64,000 nt of DNA from Pedobacter cryoconitis (GTDB lineage Bacteria; Bacteroidota; Bacteroidia; Sphingobacteriales; Sphingobacteriaceae), in contig NZ_JACHCC010000001.1 in NCBI RefSeq assembly GCF_014207135.1, forward strand, positions 62,001-126,000. The letters are read 5' to 3'. The position numbers and the translations under genes were made by a program. Below are positions 34,045 to 42,708 of this stretch, piece by piece (within the stretch, counting starts at the first letter, position 1; the number at the start of each line of letters is the position of its first letter). The notes under the pieces were generated by a model. The model searched no databases and was not told where the DNA came from. It worked only from the letters and a program-made list of their open reading frames with translations.

Positions 34045-36513
34045 ATGGACATACAATTTACAGGAGAAACCCTCCTTCCCGGCAAAGTTGGGCAGTTTTT
34101 TATTGTTTTAGCGTTTGCCGCTTCACTACTTGCAACGATTTCTTACTTCTTTGCAACACGGAATAAAGACCTTGCTGATAAATCCTGGCAACGGTTAGGA
34201 AGAACCGCATTTCTGATTAACCTGTTTAGTGTTATTGGAATAGGGGTAACCTTATTTTATCTGATCCTGAATCATTATAACGAATACTATTACGTTTATT
34301 CTCACTCTTCAAAAACCCTTCCGGTATACTATATCGTTTCTGCATTCTGGGAAGGACAGGAAGGAAGTTTCTGGCTTTGGGCATTCTGGCAATCACTTTT
34401 AGGAACTATTCTGATCTGGAAAGCTAAATCATGGGAAAATGGGGTGCTTACAGTTATATCCTTCTCGCAGGTTTTCTTAACGTCTATGTTATTGGGTGTT
34501 CAGATATTTGGTGAGCGGATTGGAAGTTCTCCTTTTATCCTGTTAAGAGATGCTGTAAACCTGAAAGAAATGGCTCCGGTAGTATTTGCCGATCCTGAAA
34601 ATTTTAAAAATTACCTGAAGTTTATTACTGACGGAAGAGGTTTAAATCCGCTTCTTCAGAATTACTGGATGGTTATTCACCCGCCGACATTGTTCCTGGG
34701 TTTTGCCAGTATGGTGGTACCTTTCGCTTATGTGATCACAGGTTTATGGCAAAAAAGATATAAAGAATGGGTAAAACCAGCTATGCCATGGGCTTTGTTT
34801 GCTGTAATGGTACTAGGAACTGGGATTATCATGGGCTCTTTCTGGGCATATGAGGCACTTAACTTTGGTGGCTTCTGGGCCTGGGATCCTGTAGAAAATG
34901 CCTCATTAATTCCATGGTTAACCCTGATTGGTGCTGTCCATGTGATGATTGCCTTTAAAAACACAGGACATGCTTTCTTTACCTCCATCGCATTAGTTCT
35001 GGTAAGTTTTGTCCTGGTATTATATGCATCCTTCTTAACCAGAAGTGGTATTCTTGGAGAAACTTCTGTACACTCATTTACCGATCTGGGAATGTTTGGA
35101 CACCTGATTTTATACAATGTAGTTTTCCTGGCTATCCCGGTTGTTTTAATTGTGTTGCGTTGGAAAGAACTACCAATTACCAATAAAGACGAAGAAACTT
35201 ACTCAAGAGAATTCTGGATGTTCATTGGTGCACTTGTTGTTACTGTGGCCTGTATCCAGGTTATTTTCTCAACTTCAGTTCCTGTATTCAACAAAGCATT
35301 CGGAACTAATTTTGCGCCTCCTATAGATGCGATCAAATATTATAATCAGTGGCAGGCACCTTTTGCTATCCTGATTACAATGATATCCGGTTTCTCACAG
35401 TTCTTAAAATACAAACGTACTGATACGCGTAAATTCTACAGTAGCCTGGTCGCTACCTTAGTGATCTCAATTGTGGTTACAGCGGGTTTTGTTTATGTGA
35501 CTAATGTTTACAACAACCTGATTTATATTTTGTTGTCATTCAGTTGTATGTTTGCCATTCTTTCCAATGCACGTATTCTTTCGCAAGGATTTAGTGGTAA
35601 AGGTAAGCTGGTAGGAGCTGCTGTAGCACATATCGGATTTGCTTTGTTACTGGTAGGTGCATTGGTTGCTGCTGCAACAAGTAAGCCCGTTTCTATCAAT
35701 GCAACCAATTTCATCCCTGTAAAAGACTTTGAAAAGGTAGAGAAACCTGGGGAGAATATGGTTCTGTATAAAAATGAGCCTAAGAAAATGGGACGTTTTA
35801 CAGTTACCTATACCAACGATACAACTATTGCTCCCAATACCTACTATACGCTGAATTTTAAAGTTATTGAAGAGAAAACCGGTAAGGTTAAAGAAGACTT
35901 TAACCTGAATCCACGTGTTCAGATTAACGAAAAGATGGGGCTGATTGCTTCTCCCGATACTAAACACTATCTGACTTACGATGTCTATACACATATTACC
36001 AGTGCTCCTGACAAAAAGGAAACACACGGAGATATGGACGCACAAAGTGATGAGCAGAACTATAAAAAACCAAGAATTGTAAATGTGGCTGCGGGTGATA
36101 CCCTGCATACAAGCAGTGGAATTATCACTGTAAAGAATCTTAACTTCAAACCTACAGCCAAAAGCCTTGCTTTAGCTGAGGGAGATATCGCAGTAGGACT
36201 TCCGCTGGAAATTGACCTGAACGGTAAGATTTATAAAACAGAGCCTATATTCTTAGTAAAAGGAAACAATACGTTCGATTTTGCACGTAATATTCCTGAT
36301 TTAGGTTTAAGACTGAGATTTACCAAAATTCTTCCCGATCAGAAAAAAGTTGAGTTGCAGGTATTTGAAAAACCTCAGCAATCTAAAGACTGGGTAGTAT
36401 TCAAGTCTATCGAATTCCCTTATATCAATTTATACTGGGTTGGTCTGATCGTTATGGTTATTGGATTCCTGATCTCTATTGTCAGAAGACAAAAGGAAAT
36501 TAAGACTGTCTAA
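34045..36513 (+). CDS. ccmF: cytochrome c heme lyase subunit CcmF
   Basis: An 822-residue membrane protein of the CcmF/CcsA family that ligates heme to apocytochrome c. The WWD heme-handling motif is intact in NFGGFWAWDPVENASL (near residue 280), with histidine-bearing segments NYWMVIHPPTLFLGF upstream and LGETSVHSFTDLG downstream. The first 500 residues are multi-span; residues about 540-790 are a large extracytoplasmic domain, followed by a last helix (YWVGLIVMVIGFLISIV). It lies directly after ccmE and its stop abuts the ATG of the DUF2520 gene. Confidence 0.95.
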   Translation: MDIQFTGETLLPGKVGQFFIVLAFAASLLATISYFFATRNKDLADKSWQRLGRTAFLINLFSVIGIGVTLFYLILNHYNEYYYVYSHSSKTLPVYYIVSAFWEGQEGSFWLWAFWQSLLGTILIWKAKSWENGVLTVISFSQVFLTSMLLGVQIFGERIGSSPFILLRDAVNLKEMAPVVFADPENFKNYLKFITDGRGLNPLLQNYWMVIHPPTLFLGFASMVVPFAYVITGLWQKRYKEWVKPAMPWALFAVMVLGTGIIMGSFWAYEALNFGGFWAWDPVENASLIPWLTLIGAVHVMIAFKNTGHAFFTSIALVLVSFVLVLYASFLTRSGILGETSVHSFTDLGMFGHLILYNVVFLAIPVVLIVLRWKELPITNKDEETYSREFWMFIGALVVTVACIQVIFSTSVPVFNKAFGTNFAPPIDAIKYYNQWQAPFAILITMISGFSQFLKYKRTDTRKFYSSLVATLVISIVVTAGFVYVTNVYNNLIYILLSFSCMFAILSNARILSQGFSGKGKLVGAAVAHIGFALLLVGALVAAATSKPVSINATNFIPVKDFEKVEKPGENMVLYKNEPKKMGRFTVTYTNDTTIAPNTYYTLNFKVIEEKTGKVKEDFNLNPRVQINEKMGLIASPDTKHYLTYDVYTHITSAPDKKETHGDMDAQSDEQNYKKPRIVNVAAGDTLHTSSGIITVKNLNFKPTAKSLALAEGDIAVGLPLEIDLNGKIYKTEPIFLVKGNNTFDFARNIPDLGLRLRFTKILPDQKKVELQVFEKPQQSKDWVVFKSIEFPYINLYWVGLIVMVIGFLISIVRRQKEIKTV

Positions 36514-37278
36514 ATGAACATTGTTTGTATAGGCTCCGGAAATGTAGCAACACATCTTGCAATTGCTTTTAAGGCGATAGGAGCTGACATTGTTCAGGTT
36601 TGGAGTCATGATAGCCGGAATGCAGAAATTTTGGCTGCTTTAACAAAGGCAGAACCTATCAGTAACTGGGACCATCTTGACCGTACCGCTGACTGTTATC
36701 TCATTGCTGTGAAGGACGATGCTATTGCTTCTGTTGCGGCCCATTTAACAGACGTTAAAGGAATAGTTGTTCATACTTCGGGAGCAACATCAATGAGTGT
36801 ACTTTCTGGATCAAAAAACGGTTATGGGGTGCTTTATCCCTTACAGACTTTCTCCAAATCAAAGGCAGTTGATATGACACAGGTACCTTTGTGCATAGAG
36901 GCAGATCAGGAAGAAACACTGGAAAGAATTAAAGCCATTGCCCAGCTGTTAAGCGCTAAGGTTGCCGTTGTGACGACTTCGCAACGTAGTATTTTACATC
37001 TGGCAGCAGTTTTTGCCTGTAATTTCAGTAATCATCTTTATGAACTCAGCAGCCAGCTGCTGGAGCGACACCACCTTTCATTTGACCTGTTAAAGCCACT
37101 TATACTGGAAACTGCAGAAAAGGTACAGTCAGCTACACCAGCCGAAGCACAAACCGGACCTGCTATCCGAAACGATCAGGAGACTATAAAAAAACATCTG
37201 AATCTGCTTGAAGGGGCTCCGGCATTGCAGAAAATCTACGAAACGCTAAGTAATAGCATTAAAAAAACACATCTATAA
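36514..37278 (+). CDS. Rossmann-like and DUF2520 domain protein
   Basis: A 254-residue protein with an NAD(P)-binding Rossmann N-terminus (IVCIGSGNVATHLAIAF), VVHTSGATSMSVL and YPLQTFSKSK in the middle, and a C-terminal helical DUF2520 domain containing AAVFACNFSNHLYELSSQLL. It resembles ketopantoate-reductase/6-phosphogluconate-dehydrogenase-like folds, but no substrate is established. The ATG follows the ccmF stop without a gap, and in Bacteroidota such genes commonly stand near kdsC and maf, as here. Confidence 0.88.
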   Translation: MNIVCIGSGNVATHLAIAFKAIGADIVQVWSHDSRNAEILAALTKAEPISNWDHLDRTADCYLIAVKDDAIASVAAHLTDVKGIVVHTSGATSMSVLSGSKNGYGVLYPLQTFSKSKAVDMTQVPLCIEADQEETLERIKAIAQLLSAKVAVVTTSQRSILHLAAVFACNFSNHLYELSSQLLERHHLSFDLLKPLILETAEKVQSATPAEAQTGPAIRNDQETIKKHLNLLEGAPALQKIYETLSNSIKKTHL

Positions 37279-37300
37279 CAGGATTGCGGTTTTTGCTGCT

Positions 37301-37308
37301 TATTTTTG
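37301..37308 (+). promoter_or_regulatory. -7 box TATTTTTG before the ferredoxin gene
   Basis: A TAnnTTTG element 9 nt before the ATG at 37318. The TTG at 37306 lies within it and is a false start. Confidence 0.55.
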
Positions 37309-37317
37309 AGAACAATT

Positions 37318-37650
37318 ATGAATATTTATCAATTAACAGTCAATTTTGAAGAGAAGGGTAAAGAACAGATTCAGTTGCCAATTGCAGGTGGAGAATCAGT
37401 ACTTGATGTTTGCCTCGATAATGGAATAGATTTACAGCATAACTGCGGCGGTGTATGCGGTTGCAGTACCTGTCATGTATACGTGACTAAAGGAATGGAT
37501 AACATCCAGGAAATATCTGATAAAGAAGAAGACTTTATCGATAGGGCGGTAAACCCAAAGATTTCTTCCCGATTAGGTTGTCAGTGTGTAGTTATTAACG
37601 GAAATATTGAAGTTACTATTCCGAACCAATCTGAGTTTTTAGGCCATTAA
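37318..37650 (+). CDS. fdx: Isc-type 2Fe-2S ferredoxin
   Basis: A 110-residue ferredoxin of the adrenodoxin/Isc type. Cluster ligands are C43, C49, C52 (HNCGGVCGCSTC, spacing Cx5Cx2C) and C88 in RLGCQC; two extra cysteines, C47 and C90, lie beside them. This type gives electrons to the Isc cluster-assembly system. It is followed 22 bp later by iscX, the same order as the end of the E. coli isc operon. The start is the ATG after the -7 box. Confidence 0.88.
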   Translation: MNIYQLTVNFEEKGKEQIQLPIAGGESVLDVCLDNGIDLQHNCGGVCGCSTCHVYVTKGMDNIQEISDKEEDFIDRAVNPKISSRLGCQCVVINGNIEVTIPNQSEFLGH

Positions 37651-37672
37651 TTAATAATAAAAGAAAATAAAC

Positions 37673-37915
37673 ATGCAGGATAAGTTTGCTTTACCGATTC
37701 ACTGGCAGGATCATGAAGATATCGCCCAGGAATTATACGAGAAATTTGGTGATGATTTTAATGAATCTAAAATCTACCGTATCAGGTTTACTGAACTGGT
37801 AGACTGGGTATTGTCACTACCTAATTTTAAAGGTACAAGAGAAGAAAGCAACGAAGGTCACCTGGAGCAGATCCAGTCTGCCTGGGTTTATGAGTGGAGA
37901 GATAACCAGGACTAA
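37673..37915 (+). CDS. iscX: Fe-S assembly protein IscX
   Basis: An 80-residue acidic protein matching IscX: a start WQDHEDIAQELYEKFGDDF, a central KIYRIRFTELVDWVLSLPNFKG and a C-terminal SNEGHLEQIQSAWVYEW. E. coli IscX is 66 residues, so this one has a short N-terminal and a loop extension. IscX binds IscS and iron and tunes the desulfurase. It is directly followed by kdsC with no gap. Confidence 0.88.
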   Translation: MQDKFALPIHWQDHEDIAQELYEKFGDDFNESKIYRIRFTELVDWVLSLPNFKGTREESNEGHLEQIQSAWVYEWRDNQD

Positions 37916-38443
37916 ATGTTACTGCAAAAGCTTAAAGGGATCACTACCTTCGTCTTTGATGTCGATGGAGTACTGACTGATGGTCATATTATTGCCACTG
38001 AGTCTGGAGAGCTTTTGCGTAGTTTCAATATTAAAGACGGCTATGCCTTACAGCTGGCCGTCAAAAAAGGATACCATGTATGTATCATCTCCGGTGGACG
38101 GGGCCAGGCGATGGAGAAGCGTTTTGAGGGCCTGGGTATACCAGATGTATTTTTAGGTATTTCTGATAAAGTCCAGGTTTTTAAAGAATACCTGGAAATT
38201 TATAATATCAACCAGCAGGAAGTATTATATATGGGAGATGATATTCCCGACCTTCAGGTCATGAAGTTGGTGGGACTTCCAACCTGTCCTGCAGATGCCT
38301 GTACGGATATAAAAGCAATCTCTGAGTATATTTCCCCATTTAACGGAGGTAAAACTGCTGTCAGAGATGTTATTGAAAAAGTTCTTCGTATTCAGGGTAA
38401 ATGGTTCGATACCAACCCTTCAGCTGCTGATTCTAGCAAATAA
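37916..38443 (+). CDS. kdsC: KdsC-like HAD phosphatase
   Basis: A 175-residue HAD-superfamily phosphatase without a cap domain, of KdsC type (3-deoxy-D-manno-octulosonate 8-phosphate phosphatase in lipopolysaccharide synthesis). The motifs are FDVDGVLTDG with the nucleophilic aspartate, IISGGRG, and GDDIPDLQVM. The absence of the cap domain and the TDG after motif 1 are as in KdsC. Its start abuts the iscX stop, so the two are co-transcribed. Confidence 0.88.
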   Translation: MLLQKLKGITTFVFDVDGVLTDGHIIATESGELLRSFNIKDGYALQLAVKKGYHVCIISGGRGQAMEKRFEGLGIPDVFLGISDKVQVFKEYLEIYNINQQEVLYMGDDIPDLQVMKLVGLPTCPADACTDIKAISEYISPFNGGKTAVRDVIEKVLRIQGKWFDTNPSAADSSK

Positions 38444-38513
38444 GTTACAAAACCGGTTTAAACCTTCCTGGATTTTTCAGCTCTATCCCTGAAAACCAAC
38501 AGATTATAAACAG

Positions 38514-38903
38514 ATGAAAAAATTATTATTGATTTGCGGATTGTTATTCAGTGTAATAACATTTGCACAGGCACAAGGTGGTAATCGTATGGCAGGTACC
38601 CCTGAAGAACGGGCAACCAAAGCTACAGCTACATTGACAGAGAAATTAAGTCTGACAGCTGATCAGCAAACTAAAGTCCATGACATTCTTTTAGATCAGA
38701 ACACACAAATGAACAAGGCCCGTGAAGACGCAGGTGATGACAGACAGGCAATGCGAACTAAAATGATGAGTCTGATGCAGGATAATAATAAAAAGATCAA
38801 TGATTTATTAAACGATGATCAGAAAAAAACTTATGCAGCTTATCTGGAAGAAAGAAGAGGAGCGATGAAAAGCAGAGGAGCCGGACAAGGTACACAACCT
38901 TAA
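38514..38903 (+). CDS. small exported Spy/LTXXQ-like protein
   Basis: A 129-residue protein with a signal peptide ending FAQAQ and a helical mature chain: KLSLTADQQTKVHDILLDQNTQM, then KMMSLMQDNNKKINDLLNDDQKKTYAAYLEER. The LTADQQ segment and helix pattern recall Spy/CpxP-like periplasmic chaperones and related Bacteroidota proteins. The chaperone role is an inference. A strong terminator follows, so it is a single-gene unit. Confidence 0.7.
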   Translation: MKKLLLICGLLFSVITFAQAQGGNRMAGTPEERATKATATLTEKLSLTADQQTKVHDILLDQNTQMNKAREDAGDDRQAMRTKMMSLMQDNNKKINDLLNDDQKKTYAAYLEERRGAMKSRGAGQGTQP

Positions 38904-38920
38904 AAAGGGTAAATATTTAA

Positions 38921-38953
38921 ATAACAGAAGCGGCTTTGAGCCGCTTTTGTTAT
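38921..38953 (+). terminator. rho-independent terminator
   Basis: ATAACAGAAGCGGCT pairs with AGCCGCTTTTGTTAT over 15 bp (one G-U) around a TTG loop, with further T downstream. Confidence 0.85.
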
Positions 38954-38973
38954 TTTAGCGCAAAATATATCAT

Positions 38974-39543
38974 ATGTACAAGCAAACTACTCCTTTAATA
39001 CTGGCTTCTAAATCGCCCCGTCGCCAGGAACTGATGCAACTGATGGGGCTTGATTTTAAAGTTCTGTTAAAGGATGTAGATGAAAGTTATCCGGAAAATC
39101 TTTCCCCTGCAGAGATAGCCTGTTATATCTCGGAAAAGAAGGCTGTGGCCTTTGCAGAAGAACGTTTCTCCAGCCTGGTAATCACCGCAGATACCATAGT
39201 CGCTTATCAGGGAGAGATTTTAGGTAAACCTGAAAATGCAGCACATGCCAAAGAAATGTTGCAGAAATTATCAGGTACGAGCCACCTAGTATATACAGGT
39301 GTAAGTCTGGCTTACAAAGACAAGCTTAAAACCTTTTTTGATCAGACAGAAGTTTGTTTCAGAGTACTAACCATAGAAGAAATCGAACATTATATCCAAA
39401 AATACAATCCGCTCGATAAAGCCGGTTCATATGGCATACAAGACTGGCTTGGATTTATTGCCGTCGAGCAGATTACGGGTTCTTACACGAATGTGATGGG
39501 GTTGCCAACCGAAAAACTCTATCTGGAGCTGTCAAATTTCTGA
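38974..39543 (+). CDS. maf: Maf-like nucleotide pyrophosphatase
   Basis: A 189-residue Maf/YhdE family protein that hydrolyses dTTP, UTP or modified nucleoside triphosphates to monophosphates. The family segments are LASKSPRRQELM near the start, VITADTIVAYQGEILGKP in the middle and DKAGSYGIQDW followed by GSYTNVMGLP near the end. The precise subfamily (dTTP/UTP versus CTP and modified bases) is not certain. The last 25 bases overlap the convergent ppx gene. Confidence 0.92.
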   Translation: MYKQTTPLILASKSPRRQELMQLMGLDFKVLLKDVDESYPENLSPAEIACYISEKKAVAFAEERFSSLVITADTIVAYQGEILGKPENAAHAKEMLQKLSGTSHLVYTGVSLAYKDKLKTFFDQTEVCFRVLTIEEIEHYIQKYNPLDKAGSYGIQDWLGFIAVEQITGSYTNVMGLPTEKLYLELSNF

Positions 39544-40448
39544 TCTGCCTGGATAGCGTGCAGTACCCCCATTTTTAAATCATAAGTAGATAAACTGACC
39601 GATTTTAGCCCCATTTCTTCCAGGATATAACTGGTCAGAATTGCAGCAATGACTATCATGTCTACTCTTAGCGGAATCAGATTCGGCATAATTGCCCTTT
39701 CTGCATGTGTAGAAGCAATCAGCTTTTCGGAAAGTAACTGGTATGCATTTATGTCCAGTGCCGCAGAGCTGATTGTTTTGATATCCGTGTCTTTCAGCAA
39801 CATGGCAGCGAAGGTCTCAAATGCTCCGGCCGAGCCAATCAGGACCTGTGGATGGTCAATTGAACAGGCTGTTTTTAATTCAGTCAGTTCCCGGTCAAGA
39901 TGTTTCCTGATACTGGTTTTTTCCTCCGTACTGATCGGATCTGTATGAAAATAAGCCTGCAATAATCTTGCAGCACCTATATTATAACTTTTCTTCCATA
40001 AATAGCCATCGGGATTACAGATAATAAATTCTGTACTGCCCCCGCCAATATCCATAATCAGAGATGGTTGTTTGATTACACCCGTAGCTTTTACTCCATT
40101 AAATATAAAGGCAGCTTCCTGTTCACCAGTGATGACTTCAATGGTTATTCCAGCTCTCGAAAGTGCTTCATCTACAAATTCAGCACCGTTTGCAGCACTC
40201 CGTATGGCAGAGGTAGCTATCGCCCTGACAATTTGAACCTGTTGTCTGTCTAGTTCAGCCTTAAAACCTTTTAAGGCCTGTATACCCCGTTCAAAAGCTT
40301 CAGGAATGATTATGTTTTCATTAATACGTCCCTGGCCCAACTGTACCGGCAGATTAGTTTTATAGCAGACCTCAACTCCTGAAGAAGAGAGTTCCGCTAT
40401 AATCAGATGAAAAGTATTTGTACCCAGGTCAATAACAGCAGCCTTCAT
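39519..40448 (-). CDS. ppx: Ppx/GppA phosphatase family protein
   Basis: A 309-residue member of the sugar-kinase/Hsp70-fold exopolyphosphatase and pppGpp phosphohydrolase family. Residues AAVIDLGTNTFHLIIAE form the phosphate 1 loop, AIATSAIRSAANG and VITGEQEAAFIFNGV lie in the middle, and SLIMDIGGGSTEFIIC is the phosphate 2 loop. It is the short form, with no C-terminal HD-like domain. It follows the ABC permease gene by 5 bp and is probably part of that operon. Whether it acts on polyphosphate or pppGpp is not known. Confidence 0.9.
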   Translation of the reverse strand: MKAAVIDLGTNTFHLIIAELSSSGVEVCYKTNLPVQLGQGRINENIIIPEAFERGIQALKGFKAELDRQQVQIVRAIATSAIRSAANGAEFVDEALSRAGITIEVITGEQEAAFIFNGVKATGVIKQPSLIMDIGGGSTEFIICNPDGYLWKKSYNIGAARLLQAYFHTDPISTEEKTSIRKHLDRELTELKTACSIDHPQVLIGSAGAFETFAAMLLKDTDIKTISSAALDINAYQLLSEKLIASTHAERAIMPNLIPLRVDMIVIAAILTSYILEEMGLKSVSLSTYDLKMGVLHAIQADQKFDSSR

Positions 40449-40453
40449 CCGGG

Positions 40454-41779
40454 TTAATTTTTATAAGTAAACCATTTGATCATCTCTCTGAAGCTGGTCT
40501 TTTTTCCATACATCAGAATACCCACACGATATATCCTTGAAGCTACCCAGACGGTGCCTATAAAACCAACAATCAGTAAAGCCATAGATAAAGCCAGCTG
40601 CCAGTCAGGTACACCATATGGTAATCTGACCATCATAGCAATCGGAGAAGTAAAAGGAATCATCGATAACCAGAAAGCGAGCTGTCCATAAGGATCATTC
40701 GTAATCACACTCAACGATAGTGCATAACCGACAAACAAAGGCATCATGACGGGCATAATAAATTGCTGGGTTTCTGTTTCGCTGTCTACTGCCGAACCGA
40801 TCGCTGCATAAAGTGCACTATAAAACAAGTAGCCACCGATAAAGAAGAAAAGGAAAACCAGTACAATCTTGGTCAGATCCAGACTAGCCAGGCTCTTTTG
40901 CACATAAGCAATGGGACCAGCTTCGGCTACATCTGCGGCTACTTTAGTTGGTTTCACCTGGGTATTGGATACGGTGACCTGTTTTAAGTCTTTTTTATCT
41001 GAGAAGATCTTCACCGCGACCGTTGAAATAGCTGTTGTTAATACAATCCAGAGGATAAACTGCGTGAGTCCTACTAAAGCGATCCCAATAATTTTACCCA
41101 TCATCAGCTGAAAAGGTTTAACCGATGAAATCATGACTTCAATTATTCTGCTTGTTTTTTCCTCGATGACCCCACGCATCACCTGTATCCCATAAAGCAG
41201 GATAAACATAAACATGAGTATGCCCGAAGCAGAGCCGATGATTGTAATTGCCCCCGCACTGGAGTCTTCCTCATTACCCGTTTCGTTGATCGTTTTGTTA
41301 TCTATATTGACTGATGACTGTAACTTGTCCAGGTCTTCCTGGGCAATGCCACTTTCTTTTAATTTTTGCGTTCTGATTGCATTTTCCAGTGCATCTGTCA
41401 CTTTACTGTTGAGTGAAAGACTGGCTTGTTTAGTGCCAAATAACTGGATGCCATCCGGATGCCCCAGATTGAAATCCGGGAGATATAATACATAATCATA
41501 ACCCGATTTTCCCATATTTGATTTCATCTCGGCAAGAGATTGACCCACATAGGTATAAGAAGCATTTTTTGAAGAAACCAGCTTCTCCGTTAATGACTTG
41601 TTTTCATTAACTACAGCTATTTTATTAAAGGTGCCCGAGGCACCCTGTATGGAAAAATAAATAATGATCCCATAGAAACCTGCGATAATTAAAGGAGTAA
41701 GTAAGGTCATCAGAATGAATGACTTTTTCCTTACCCTCGAAAGGTACTCTCTGCGTATAATGAGTAAAATCTTATTCAT
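40454..41779 (-). CDS. ABC-2 type transporter permease (NatB-like)
   Basis: A 441-residue membrane protein: one N-terminal transmembrane helix after LIIRREYLSRVRKKSF, a large extracytoplasmic segment (residues about 50-180), then five helices. The YGIQVMRGVIEEKTSRIIEVMISSVKP loop is characteristic of NatB-like ABC-2 permeases, such as Na+ exporters. The gene follows its ATPase partner by 3 bp. The exported substrate is not identifiable from sequence. Confidence 0.9.
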   Translation of the reverse strand: MNKILLIIRREYLSRVRKKSFILMTLLTPLIIAGFYGIIIYFSIQGASGTFNKIAVVNENKSLTEKLVSSKNASYTYVGQSLAEMKSNMGKSGYDYVLYLPDFNLGHPDGIQLFGTKQASLSLNSKVTDALENAIRTQKLKESGIAQEDLDKLQSSVNIDNKTINETGNEEDSSAGAITIIGSASGILMFMFILLYGIQVMRGVIEEKTSRIIEVMISSVKPFQLMMGKIIGIALVGLTQFILWIVLTTAISTVAVKIFSDKKDLKQVTVSNTQVKPTKVAADVAEAGPIAYVQKSLASLDLTKIVLVFLFFFIGGYLFYSALYAAIGSAVDSETETQQFIMPVMMPLFVGYALSLSVITNDPYGQLAFWLSMIPFTSPIAMMVRLPYGVPDWQLALSMALLIVGFIGTVWVASRIYRVGILMYGKKTSFREMIKWFTYKN

Positions 41780-41782
41780 AGT

Positions 41783-42688
41783 TTAATTTTCTTGTTTAAC
41801 CTGATCAATAAAAATGTCATTCATGGTTGGAATAACCTCATCCAGGCGATGTATATTGACTATTGGCAGTAATGCTGATAAAAGCTGATTGGCGGTCTTA
41901 CCGGCCATTAATCTGACCTTTAGTATAGTTTTCCCCCTCAGGGTATCTTTCTGGAGAACTTCAAAAATATCAGCGGTCAGTTCAGGATTATAATCGCCGT
42001 CAAACTCAACCCAATAAGTGTTGTTTCTGTATTTTTCTTTAATATCCAGCACTGATCCGTCCAATATTTTTTTGGAACGATGAATTAAAGCAATATTATC
42101 ACATAATTCTTCTACAGATTCCATGCGGTGTGTAGAAAATATAAATGTTGCTCCTTTTTTGTTCAGTTCGAGGATTTCATTTTTTATGATGTCTGCATTT
42201 ACCGGGTCAAAACCAGAAAAAGGTTCGTCCAGGATAATCAGTTCCGGTTCATGCAATATCGTAGCTACAAACTGTACTTTCTGCTGCATACCTTTACTCA
42301 GGTCTTCGACCTTTTTGTGCCACCAGCTTTCCATTTCCAGTTTTTCAAACCAGTACCTGATTCTTTTGGTGGCTTCGGCGGTAGTCAGTCCTTTTAACCT
42401 GGCCAGGTATAAAACCTGTTCCCCTATTTCCATTTTCTTATATAAACCACGTTCTTCGGGGAGATAACCTATTTGTGCGATGTGATTGGCATTCAGGCGT
42501 TGACCATTAAAAATTACTTCACCACTATCAGGTGCAGTAATCTGTGTGATAATTCTGATCAGGGAGGTTTTCCCGGCACCATTAGGTCCGAGTAAGCCGA
42601 AAATCTTGCCTTGTTCTACTTCCAGACTTACGTCGTCCAGTGCAAGATGTGAGGCATATTGCTTGACAATATTGTTTACACGAAGCAT
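41783..42688 (-). CDS. ABC transporter ATP-binding protein (NatA-like)
   Basis: A 301-residue ABC ATPase with Walker A GPNGAGKTS, signature LSKGMQQKV, Walker B LIILDEPFSGFDP and the H-loop FIFSTHRMESVEE. The 80-residue C-terminal part (NPELTADIFEVLQKD) is of the DUF4162 type seen in NatA-like ATPases. It is the first gene of a three-gene minus-strand operon with the permease and ppx. Confidence 0.92.
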   Translation of the reverse strand: MLRVNNIVKQYASHLALDDVSLEVEQGKIFGLLGPNGAGKTSLIRIITQITAPDSGEVIFNGQRLNANHIAQIGYLPEERGLYKKMEIGEQVLYLARLKGLTTAEATKRIRYWFEKLEMESWWHKKVEDLSKGMQQKVQFVATILHEPELIILDEPFSGFDPVNADIIKNEILELNKKGATFIFSTHRMESVEELCDNIALIHRSKKILDGSVLDIKEKYRNNTYWVEFDGDYNPELTADIFEVLQKDTLRGKTILKVRLMAGKTANQLLSALLPIVNIHRLDEVIPTMNDIFIDQVKQEN

Positions 42689-42708
42689 TTATTATTCGAT
42701 TTAGTTTT

